Positions 27,285 to 34,297 of a stretch of 64,000 nucleotides of DNA are shown here, piece after piece (the stretch's first letter is position 1; every line of letters starts with the position of its first letter). Origin of the DNA: Flavobacterium sp. Its GTDB lineage: Bacteria > Bacteroidota > Bacteroidia > Flavobacteriales > Flavobacteriaceae. The translations under genes were made by a program, and so were the position numbers. The notes below the pieces were generated by a model. It worked only from the letters and a program-made list of their open reading frames with translations, was not told the DNA's origin and did not search any database. The stretch is from the NCBI GenBank assembly GCA_029946065.1, contig JAQSDU010000001.1, forward strand, positions 23,516 to 87,515, in the 5' to 3' direction.

Positions 27285-29408
27285 TTAAAAATTGAGGTTA
27301 TACGTAAGCTTTAAAAAGTAAGAACGGCCATATCCCAAAAGGATGTCTGTTGAGGCGCTATGCGCACCGCCGGTCGCGATTCCTTGTTGAATGTTGGTCA
27401 CATCTAAAATATTTCTGGCACCAACAGTAACATCAAATTGTCTTTTGAAAAATGATTTACGAACCGATGCATCCAGAAAACTATAAGATTCAATTTCCGA
27501 AAGTCTGTAAACAGGCGCATTATTTTCTGTCGTAGCTATAAACTGTTGCTGCTCGCCATTGTATTTGTAGTAAACAGAAAACTGCATGTTCTGTTTTGAA
27601 AAATGATATGATATATTGCCATTGATTTGCAGACCATAAAGAAATTTATCATCGGAAACCGCTTCGCCATTATCGATTTTTCTTGAAATCCCCACTAAAG
27701 AAGCACCGGCTTGCAGCGACCAATTCTTATATTCAAATTGATTGTGAGTGGCAATATTCCACATTTTATAAGCACTAATATTGATGTATTGGTAAATCGG
27801 ATCGGTCGTTCCTGATGCAAAACCAGCGAAAGCCATATCAATTTTATCGCTAACATCTAAATAGCCCAATGAAAGTGTATATGACAATTGTGCGCTTTCT
27901 TTAAAAACAGTGGTTTTTTTAATGTTAAAATCGAATGATGTACTCGTTTCCGGAATCAGGTTTTCATTGCCATAGAAGTTGTGTCCTGAGAATTTAATTT
28001 TCGAAAACAACTCTTCAAAATTCGGCGTACGGAAGGATTTTCCAATTGACGTTCTGAACTCAATATCATTTTTAAGCAAATAACGCGTGCCTAAAGAAGC
28101 TGCATATTGGTTGTCGAATTGCGATTGCAATGAAATTCTTGCACCCGGACGAAATGAAAATGCTTTGGTAACCTTCACTTCCGATGCAGCAAAAAAATCA
28201 TAATTATTAAAGGTTTTTTCGATGGGAACCAATGCCTGATTTTCGCCATCAACAATTGCAAAACCTTTGTTGGCAATGATTTCATAACCCAACTGAACAT
28301 CCGCCATCTTGTTTTTAAAAAAGTTACTGATGTTTGCGGTTGTATATAAAATTTCAGTAGATTGGTTTTCGGTTTTTAAATTTTCTGACTCAGTTTTTGT
28401 ATTCAGGTCGTATTTGAAATCTTCTGTATTTCTGGTTTGCTTTTGGTAAGAAAACGAAATATTGTAATGCAGTTGCGCGAATAATTTTCCGTCTAAATTC
28501 AAATGATTGTACAACCTTTCCGTTAAATATCTTTTGTCTGAAGCATATCTGTTATCACCAAATGGCGGATTCGAAGTCACGATGACCGACGGATTATAAT
28601 AATTTATATTCTCGTTCAAATAATCAAATTTATAATACGCTCTGAAGTCGCCTTTTCTATAATTGATGCTTGCGTTGCCTAAATATTGCAATTTAGGAAG
28701 CCATGTATAACCGCGTTTTAAATCGGTTTCGGCATAATCTTTCCCTTTTCTATCGTCCAGATATCCCGAAAAATCATTGCGATCAAAGCCAATGGAAGCA
28801 AACCAATTTTCGGAAATCGTATGCGACACTTTTACAGATTGAATATGCCTGCCTTTGTTGAACATGGCATATTCTTCTCCGACTGTTTCCTCTTGAAGCG
28901 TTGTCGCAATTTCCCATTTATAAAGCGACGATTTTTTTGTGATGATATTTAAAATTCCAGAAACCGCATTGGCACCGTGCGTCACACCCATCGATCCTTC
29001 AATGATTTCAATCTGCGCTATGTCGTCGAGATTGATTTGGGTTAAATCCACATTATTCCCAACGCTATTATCGCTCACAATCGGAATATTGTCCATCAGA
29101 ATTTTAAAATATTGCCCATCGAGACCAAACATCGAAACAGTCGAACGCCCAGTACCAGAACTTGGCATAATAGTTATATTTAAATACTGGTTCAATAAGT
29201 CAGAAAGATTATTGGCCGCTTGTTGCTCAATGTCTTTTCTAGTAATCTTGATAACATTGAAAACTGATTTTTTGATCGATTGCGGTTCAAATTGCCCCGT
29301 AACAACCACTTCCTGCAATGCATTTGGGACGGAATCTTTCGGTATTTCTTGTGCCGATACACCTTTGATTAACAGTAAAATAGCGATAATTGAAAATTGT
29401 CTTTTCAT
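27285..29408 (-). CDS. TonB-dependent outer-membrane receptor, probable heme/iron uptake
   Basis: 707 residues. Signal peptide 1-19 (IKGVSAQ), TonB box region near LQEVVVTGQFEP, plug domain (about 45-160) with the GSMGVTHGANAVSGILNIIT signature, and a beta-barrel to a C-terminal aromatic (YNLNF). The linked HmuY gene and the Fur-like boxes at its start point to heme or iron. There is no carboxypeptidase-like N-terminal domain, so it is not a SusC-type glycan receptor. The promoter region is shared with the divergent DUF6607 gene. Confidence 0.92.
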   Translation of the reverse strand: MKRQFSIIAILLLIKGVSAQEIPKDSVPNALQEVVVTGQFEPQSIKKSVFNVIKITRKDIEQQAANNLSDLLNQYLNITIMPSSGTGRSTVSMFGLDGQYFKILMDNIPIVSDNSVGNNVDLTQINLDDIAQIEIIEGSMGVTHGANAVSGILNIITKKSSLYKWEIATTLQEETVGEEYAMFNKGRHIQSVKVSHTISENWFASIGFDRNDFSGYLDDRKGKDYAETDLKRGYTWLPKLQYLGNASINYRKGDFRAYYKFDYLNENINYYNPSVIVTSNPPFGDNRYASDKRYLTERLYNHLNLDGKLFAQLHYNISFSYQKQTRNTEDFKYDLNTKTESENLKTENQSTEILYTTANISNFFKNKMADVQLGYEIIANKGFAIVDGENQALVPIEKTFNNYDFFAASEVKVTKAFSFRPGARISLQSQFDNQYAASLGTRYLLKNDIEFRTSIGKSFRTPNFEELFSKIKFSGHNFYGNENLIPETSTSFDFNIKKTTVFKESAQLSYTLSLGYLDVSDKIDMAFAGFASGTTDPIYQYINISAYKMWNIATHNQFEYKNWSLQAGASLVGISRKIDNGEAVSDDKFLYGLQINGNISYHFSKQNMQFSVYYKYNGEQQQFIATTENNAPVYRLSEIESYSFLDASVRKSFFKRQFDVTVGARNILDVTNIQQGIATGGAHSASTDILLGYGRSYFLKLTYNLNF

Positions 29409-29430
29409 TATTTAGATTTGTTCTTAATAA
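29408..29430. promoter_or_regulatory. Fur-box-like inverted repeat 1
   Basis: TTATTTAGA (29408-29416), a 5-nt spacer and TCTTAATAA (29422-29430) form an inverted repeat with one mismatch. It touches the start codon of the TonB receptor gene and lies inside its 5' leader if the -7 box at 29438-29445 is used. The form resembles the AT-rich palindromes bound by Fur-type iron regulators. Confidence 0.55.
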
Positions 29431-29437
29431 TTTTTGG

Positions 29438-29445
29438 CAAATATA
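29438..29445 (-). promoter_or_regulatory. Putative -7 element for the TonB-HmuY-DoxX operon
   Basis: The minus strand reads TATATTTG, a full TAnnTTTG match, about 30 nt upstream of the receptor ATG. The usual upstream TTG is absent, as is common for regulated promoters. Confidence 0.45.
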
Positions 29446-29450
29446 TATTG

Positions 29451-29473
29451 TTATTTTTAATTATTCTAAATAA
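29451..29473. promoter_or_regulatory. Fur-box-like inverted repeat 2
   Basis: TTATTTTTA (29451-29459), a 5-nt spacer and TCTAAATAA (29465-29473). Seven of nine positions of the left half match the expected partner of the right half, and the two boxes share their layout. It lies between the two divergent -7 elements, so a bound regulator could block both promoters. Confidence 0.55.
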
Positions 29474-29482
29474 AAATATCAT

Positions 29483-29490
29483 TATTTTTG
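29483..29490 (+). promoter_or_regulatory. Putative -7 element for the DUF6607 gene
   Basis: The plus strand reads TATTTTTG, matching TAnnTTTG, 26 nt before the ATG at 29516. No TTG lies at the expected upstream distance. Confidence 0.45.
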
Positions 29491-29515
29491 CAGCACATTT
29501 AAAACCTTATCCAAA

Positions 29516-30415
29516 ATGAAAAACGGAATTTTAGCAGGAATTTTCTTTCTGTTTGTTATAAGCGGAAATGCCCAAGACAACAAGAAAAGTGAAGACATTA
29601 AATCGATTAAATCTATGTGTGGCTGTTATGAAGTGGCATTTAATTTTGCCGAGACATTTCAGTATTCAAAAGATACCGACTATAAACCCTCAAAAACCAA
29701 ATACGACTATGGTTTGGAATGGGTTGAATTGGTAGAAGACCAGCCGAATAAAATTGTGATGCAGCACTTACTGATTGTTAGCGATTCGATGATTGTAAAA
29801 CACTGGCGCCAGGATTGGGAATATGAAAACACCAGATTTTATCAATTTTTCAAAGACAAAACATGGAAATATGTCACTTTGCCTAAAAGTACCGTAAAAG
29901 GACAATGGACGCAGCGCGTTTATCAGGTTGATGACAGTCCGCGTTATGAAGGAACTGCAACATGGCTGCACGTTGACGGAAGAAATTTCTGGACGAATAC
30001 GACCGATGCACCGCTACCGCGAAGGGAACACACCACAAGAAGTGACTACAATGTTTTGAAAAGAACCAACACCCACGAAATCACGAAAGATGGCTGGATT
30101 CACGATCAGGACAATGAAAAATTGGTACGCGATGATACCGGAAAAGATGTGCTGTTGGCGAAAGAGAAAGGATACGACGTTTATACTAAAGTAGCGGACT
30201 CCAAATGCAAAGCCGCACAAAAATACTGGTCAGAAAATGCACCTTTATGGAAAAATGTACGTTCCAAATGGGCTACGGTTTTCGCACAAAATAAAGATTT
30301 AAATCTTGAAACTTTGGTCGATAAAAAACAATTATATGAATGGCTCTTCGATTTAAAACCAACCGCAACGAAAGCTGAAAGTGATAGGATCATTGATAGT
30401 TTTGTAAAGAAATAA
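29516..30415 (+). CDS. DUF6607-type secreted protein
   Basis: 299 residues. Signal peptide 1-19 (LFVISGNAQDN). The mature part is rich in Trp, Asp and Lys, with SMCGCYEVAFNFAETF near residue 33, HWRQDWEYE near 97, TWKYV near 117 and ATWLHVDGRNFWTNTTDAPL near 142. I recognise it as a DUF6607-type family seen beside heme and iron uptake genes in Bacteroidota; no activity is known. It is divergent from the TonB receptor, and the two Fur-like boxes between them suggest shared iron or heme control. A periplasmic or outer-membrane role in heme handling is inference. Confidence 0.75.
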   Translation: MKNGILAGIFFLFVISGNAQDNKKSEDIKSIKSMCGCYEVAFNFAETFQYSKDTDYKPSKTKYDYGLEWVELVEDQPNKIVMQHLLIVSDSMIVKHWRQDWEYENTRFYQFFKDKTWKYVTLPKSTVKGQWTQRVYQVDDSPRYEGTATWLHVDGRNFWTNTTDAPLPRREHTTRSDYNVLKRTNTHEITKDGWIHDQDNEKLVRDDTGKDVLLAKEKGYDVYTKVADSKCKAAQKYWSENAPLWKNVRSKWATVFAQNKDLNLETLVDKKQLYEWLFDLKPTATKAESDRIIDSFVKK

Positions 30416-30442
30416 GCCCCAAAACCTCCAATTCTAAATTTA

Positions 30443-30487
30443 AAATCCCAAATCCCAATTGCTTCACGCCTTTGGAATTTGGGATTT
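30443..30487. repeat. 16-bp inverted repeat with heptamer texture at convergent gene ends
   Basis: Arms 30443-30458 and 30472-30487 match at 15 of 16 positions around a 13-nt loop. Both arms contain tandem heptamers (aatccca on the left; tttggaa then tttggga on the right), and further heptads (gagattt, gtgattt) run on to about 30520. It sits between the convergent DUF6607 and ctlX genes and may act as a terminator for both. Confidence 0.8.
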
Positions 30488-30532
30488 CATTTATTTTAGA
30501 GATTGAGATTTGTGATTTCAAAAAAATGGCAT

Positions 30533-31468
30533 TTAATTTTCAGGAAGAAAAATTTCCGCCATCATGCAACGTGCACTTCCGCCGCCGCAAGCTTCAATTG
30601 TATCAAGGCTGGAACTCACAATTTCTGCGTGTTTTTCGAGCTGCGCAATTTGTTTTTCTGTCAGTGATTGTTGCGCCGCTGCGCTCATTATCAAATATCT
30701 TTTATCATTATCTCCGCGCACTTCAAGCATATTTCCAGCGAAATTATTGACTTGATTTTCGGTGATCAAGATGATTTCTTTTCCATCTTGTTTCAGGCTT
30801 TCCAAAACCATTTTGCGCTCTTTTTTGTCATCGATGCAATCGCTGCAAATCACTGCAAAAGTTGCTCCGATGCACATCATTACATTAGTATGATAAATGA
30901 GTTTTCGTTCGCCGTTCACCGTTTGAAAAGCTTCAAAAATGATCGGATTTAAATCGAAATCTTCACAAAATTCTATAAACAACTCTTCATCCGCACGAGG
31001 CGAAAGGGCACAATATGCTTTTCCGTTCGCCCGATCCAAAACCACACTTCCTGTACCTTCCAGGAAATAATTGTCGGTTTCTGCTTCGGTATAATCAACG
31101 ATATTATCGATGCGAAAATTTTTATCTTCAAGTAAATCAAGAATCTCTTCGCGACGCTCCAATCGCCTGTTTTCGGCGAACATCGGATACAAAGCCACAT
31201 CGCCATTTTCATGAAACGAAATCCAGTTGTTCGGAAAAATAGAATCCGGCGTATCCGGTTCCAGCGTACCATCAACGACAATTACATTGACACCTACTGC
31301 GCTTAATTTTGCTACAAATGCATCAAATTCCTGTTGTGCTTTTGCGTTTACCGTTGCCGGCAATAAACCGTCTAAAACCTTTTGGTAGTAATTATTGACC
31401 GCCGTTTGTTCGTTCATCCGGAACGCAACCGGACGGATCATGAGTATGGAATTGGTAGTTTGCTTCAT
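30533..31468 (-). CDS. ctlX: Citrulline utilization hydrolase CtlX (amidinotransferase fold)
   Basis: 311 residues of the pentein fold. NSILMIRPVAFRMNEQT at the start is the family N-terminus; FPNNWISFH near 76 supplies the first acidic/Asn substrate contacts, YHTNVMMCIGATFAVIC near 191 the catalytic His, and EACGGGSARCMMAEIF near 291 the catalytic Cys (SARC). CtlX acts in arginine/citrulline catabolism in the cytoplasm. It follows a second pentein-fold gene, separated by a 137-bp gap filled with a dispersed hairpin element. Confidence 0.85.
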   Translation of the reverse strand: MKQTTNSILMIRPVAFRMNEQTAVNNYYQKVLDGLLPATVNAKAQQEFDAFVAKLSAVGVNVIVVDGTLEPDTPDSIFPNNWISFHENGDVALYPMFAENRRLERREEILDLLEDKNFRIDNIVDYTEAETDNYFLEGTGSVVLDRANGKAYCALSPRADEELFIEFCEDFDLNPIIFEAFQTVNGERKLIYHTNVMMCIGATFAVICSDCIDDKKERKMVLESLKQDGKEIILITENQVNNFAGNMLEVRGDNDKRYLIMSAAAQQSLTEKQIAQLEKHAEIVSSSLDTIEACGGGSARCMMAEIFLPEN

Positions 31469-31490
31469 TTTGATTGTTGGATTTTAATGT

Positions 31491-31604
31491 TGGGCGTTTC
31501 CCTTTGGGCCGGGCTATTCGTTCCAATCTTTTTGTTTGGAACTTTTCGTGTAAAAGAAAATATTGTTCAAAACAAAAAGGATTTTCACTGCTATCCCTAA
31601 CGCG
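31491..31604. repeat. Dispersed hairpin element, copy A
   Basis: The gap between the two pentein-fold genes holds an imperfect long palindrome. Its inner arms read caatctttttgttt (left) and aaacaaaaaggatttt (right). Its ends are GC-rich (gggccgggctatt on the left; ctatccctaacgcg on the right), unlike the AT-rich surroundings. The same core and flank pattern recurs at 48862-48945. The right end abuts the stop codon of the upstream gene. Confidence 0.7.
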
Positions 31605-31605
31605 A

Positions 31606-32526
31606 TTAGTCTCTAATTAACGGCAAGGTCGAACACCTAAGCAAGCCTTCTTGTTTTGAAATTTCAGCATAAGGGATTTCTTCTACCGTAAAACCATTGG
31701 CACGAAGCCAGTCGTTTAATCTGGTAAAATTCCTTTCGGAAACCACAACATCGGGCGCAATCGAAAATACGTTCGAGTACATATTGTACATTTCATCTCT
31801 CGTAATGTGGAATAAGTTTTCCATCCCGAACAAATCTACCAATTGCAGGTATTCGGCTTCGTTGCGAAATCCACCTTTATAAATGATGGCTTTGTCAATG
31901 CCAACTGGTTGAAAACAACAATCCAAGTGCAAAGCATTATCACGTGCATCTTGCCATGATTTTACCAAATCAAAAGTCAATATTTTTTTATGCGGAAATA
32001 AATTTTTCACAAAATCAATTCCCGCTTGATTGGTACGCGCTGTTTTTATTTGCGGATAATCGTTGGATTTATAAGTTCCTATAAAGATATAATCGTTCCA
32101 CAAAATCACATCACCGCCTTCTATATGAATCTTTTCCTTGTCTAGGATACGAACGAATTTTTTCGGATCAATCTGATCTGTGACATGTTGAATTGCTGGG
32201 AACTCCTTATCTCTTTCGGGTAAAATCCCGGCTTCAATAAAAACATCATCAATTACAAAAGCGATGTCACGTGTAAAAATCTGATTTTCATCGGCGATAA
32301 TCTGCGGACGATAAACCTTGACATCGTATTTTTCAAAAACTTTTCTAAATGCTTCCATTTCATCACTCATATCACGTTCATTCGGATAAGTTCCGGCTAG
32401 AATATGTTCAAGTGATTTTGGATCGTAGGCGTTTTTTGCGTCTGGAGTTGGTCCGTTGCTTACGGCTGTACCGAGCACAACAGCACGCAATCTGGAAGTT
32501 TCATTCTTTACATTTAAGGACAGCAT
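31606..32526 (-). CDS. Amidinotransferase-fold hydrolase, dimethylarginine dimethylaminohydrolase-like
   Basis: 306 residues of the pentein fold. Substrate and catalytic positions are visible: FTRDIAFVIDDVFIEAG near residue 87, HIEGGDVILW near 131, LHLDCCFQPVG near 197 (catalytic His) and LLRCSTLPLIRD at the C-terminus (catalytic Cys). It should hydrolyse an arginine-like guanidino group; whether the substrate is arginine, methylarginine or another compound cannot be decided. It probably forms an arginine-catabolic pair with ctlX. A 56-bp heptamer array occupies its leader, and a minus-strand TATCTTTG at 32604-32611 lies just upstream of the array. Confidence 0.82.
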   Translation of the reverse strand: MLSLNVKNETSRLRAVVLGTAVSNGPTPDAKNAYDPKSLEHILAGTYPNERDMSDEMEAFRKVFEKYDVKVYRPQIIADENQIFTRDIAFVIDDVFIEAGILPERDKEFPAIQHVTDQIDPKKFVRILDKEKIHIEGGDVILWNDYIFIGTYKSNDYPQIKTARTNQAGIDFVKNLFPHKKILTFDLVKSWQDARDNALHLDCCFQPVGIDKAIIYKGGFRNEAEYLQLVDLFGMENLFHITRDEMYNMYSNVFSIAPDVVVSERNFTRLNDWLRANGFTVEEIPYAEISKQEGLLRCSTLPLIRD

Positions 32527-32540
32527 ATTTTTTTAGTGTT

Positions 32541-32596
32541 CAGACTGCAGATTCAGATTGCAGACTGAAATCTGAAACCTGAAACCTGAAAGATGA
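32541..32596. repeat. Array of eight drifting heptamers
   Basis: Eight consecutive 7-nt units, beginning cagactg, cagattc, agattgc, agactga, aatctga, aacctga, aacctga, aagatga. Neighbouring units differ at one to a few positions, so the heptamer drifts along the array. It begins 15 nt upstream of the amidinohydrolase start and would be in that gene's 5' leader if TATCTTTG at 32604-32611 is the -7 box. Confidence 0.85.
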
Positions 32597-32683
32597 GTTT
32601 CGACAAAGATAAAAAAACGTACCCGTATTTTGAGGTTTTCTTATATTATTAGTTCTTAAATTATGGATTAAATAATTATTCAT

Positions 32684-32711
32684 AAAAAAAGCCCCACATC
32701 ACTGTGAGGCT
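32684..32711 (-). terminator. Rho-independent terminator of gltA
   Basis: A 9-bp stem with one mismatch (32690-32698 with 32703-32711) and a 4-nt loop, followed on the minus strand by seven T. It lies 20 nt after the citrate synthase stop. Confidence 0.8.
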
Positions 32712-32730
32712 TATCATATAAAAAAAGAAT

Positions 32731-34014
32731 TTATCTTTTGTCCATCGCTTTAAAATCTCTTAAAGGATGACCTGTATAAATTTGTCTTGGTCTTCCAATT
32801 GGTTCTTTGTTTTCACGCATTTCTTTCCATTGTGCAATCCAACCCGGAAGTCTTCCGATGGCAAAAAGTACTGTGAACATATCTGTTGGAATACCCAACG
32901 CACGGTAAATGATTCCAGAATAGAAATCGACATTAGGGTATAATTTTCTAGATACAAAATATTCATCAACCAAAGCCGATTCCTCCAATTTCTTGGCGAT
33001 TTGCAGCACTGGATCGTTTACGCCTAAAGTCGCTAAAACTTCATCGGCAGCTTTTTTGATGATCTTTGCACGCGGATCAAAGTTTTTGTAAACGCGGTGT
33101 CCGAAGCCCATCAAACGGAACGGATCATCTTTGTCTTTTGCTTTGGCAAGGTATTTATCGGCATCGCCTCCATTTTTCTGAATTTCTTCAAGCATCTCCA
33201 AAACCGCTTGGTTGGCACCTCCGTGAAGTGGTCCCCAAAGTGCAGAAACACCGGCAGAAATCGATGCAAATAAACCAGCGTGCGATGAGCCTACCATCCT
33301 TACCGTTGAAGTCGAACAGTTTTGCTCGTGATCGGCATGAAGAATGAACAATTTATCCAAAGCTGCTACAACCACAGGGTTTGAAGTATAAGGCCCTGTT
33401 GGCAATGCAAACATCAGATGCATAAAATTCTCGACGTAGCCTTTTGTATTGTCGTAATAATTCAACGGAAAACCAGAAGCTTTACGGAATGTCCATGTAG
33501 CTAAAACGAGGAATTTACCCATGGTTTTGCAGATGGCTTCATACATTTCGGCTTCGTTTTCTACGTTTACGACTTTGGGGTTAAACGCAGTCAATGCACT
33601 GGTTAGCGAAGACAAAACACCCATCGGATGCGCTGTTTTCGGGAAACCGTCAATGATATTTTTCATTTCTTCATTCACAAGTGTGTATTTGCGAATGTCG
33701 GTTTCGAATTGCGATAACTGTTTTGCGGTTGGAAGTTCTCCAAAAATTACGAGATAGGAAACTTCAAGGAAATTGGCTTTTTCTGCCAAATCTTCTATAG
33801 AATAACCTCTGTAACGCAAAATACCTTCTTCGCCATCGAGGAAAGTGATTTCGCTTTTGCAAGAACCAGAATTCTTGTAGCCAGGATCCATCGTGATTGC
33901 GCCTGAAAGGTCGCGTAGTTTGTTGATATCGATTGCTACTTCGTTTTCTGTTCCTACGATTATTGGGAACTCGTACTTTTTGCCGTCGATTTCGAGTATT
34001 GCTGTTTTTGACAT
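32731..34014 (-). CDS. gltA: Citrate synthase (type II, hexameric class)
   Basis: 427 residues, the normal length for Gram-negative type II enzymes. Motifs: GSCKSEITFLDGEEGILRYR near 47 (N-terminal domain), HADHEQNCSTSTVRM near 230, GPLHGGANQAVLEML near 267 and MGFGHRVYKNFDPRA near 306 carry the three catalytic/substrate residues (His, His and the later Asp). It condenses acetyl-CoA with oxaloacetate at the entry to the TCA cycle. It appears monocistronic, with a terminator after it and a possible -7 box (TAAGTTTG) upstream. Confidence 0.97.
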   Translation of the reverse strand: MSKTAILEIDGKKYEFPIIVGTENEVAIDINKLRDLSGAITMDPGYKNSGSCKSEITFLDGEEGILRYRGYSIEDLAEKANFLEVSYLVIFGELPTAKQLSQFETDIRKYTLVNEEMKNIIDGFPKTAHPMGVLSSLTSALTAFNPKVVNVENEAEMYEAICKTMGKFLVLATWTFRKASGFPLNYYDNTKGYVENFMHLMFALPTGPYTSNPVVVAALDKLFILHADHEQNCSTSTVRMVGSSHAGLFASISAGVSALWGPLHGGANQAVLEMLEEIQKNGGDADKYLAKAKDKDDPFRLMGFGHRVYKNFDPRAKIIKKAADEVLATLGVNDPVLQIAKKLEESALVDEYFVSRKLYPNVDFYSGIIYRALGIPTDMFTVLFAIGRLPGWIAQWKEMRENKEPIGRPRQIYTGHPLRDFKAMDKR

Positions 34015-34052
34015 AATATAAATGGGTAATTAATGCTGAAATAATAATTTAA

Positions 34053-34060
34053 CAAACTTA
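34053..34060 (-). promoter_or_regulatory. Putative -7 element of gltA
   Basis: The minus strand reads TAAGTTTG, matching TAnnTTTG, 38 nt before the gltA ATG. No upstream TTG is found at 17-20 nt, only a T-rich stretch. Confidence 0.4.
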
Positions 34061-34166
34061 GGGAATTTCAGATTAATTAAAAAACGAATATTGCAATGAA
34101 ATGGTTAATTATTGCATAAATATTTTATTTTTTTAGGATTGAGCGATATTACCCAAAAATGCACGA

Positions 34167-34195
34167 AGAATCCCGAAACTTCCGGGACAGCGATT
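34167..34195. repeat. Short GC-rich palindrome upstream of gltA
   Basis: tcccg (34171-34175) and cggga (34183-34187) pair, and outer gaat/attc bases can extend the stem. It stands out from its AT-rich surroundings in the gltA upstream gap. It may be a small dispersed repeat; no function is evident. Confidence 0.4.
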
Positions 34196-34246
34196 CATGA
34201 AGATTGTTTTATTAAAAACAACTTTTATTCGCTAAAACAGATTAAT

Positions 34247-34272
34247 AAAAAAACCGCGAATGAAATCCGCGG
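34247..34272 (-). terminator. Rho-independent terminator of the LRR protein gene
   Basis: ccgcg (34254-34258) pairs with cgcgg (34268-34272) around a short loop, followed on the minus strand by seven T. It lies 26 nt past the stop codon of the leucine-rich-repeat gene. Confidence 0.75.
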
Positions 34273-34297
34273 CCTTCTGCAACTAAAAAACTACTAT

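Noticed and set aside
31382..31600. Plus-strand frame across hairpin element A
   Set aside because: It crosses the ctlX start and the palindromic element; codon content follows the repeat, not a protein.
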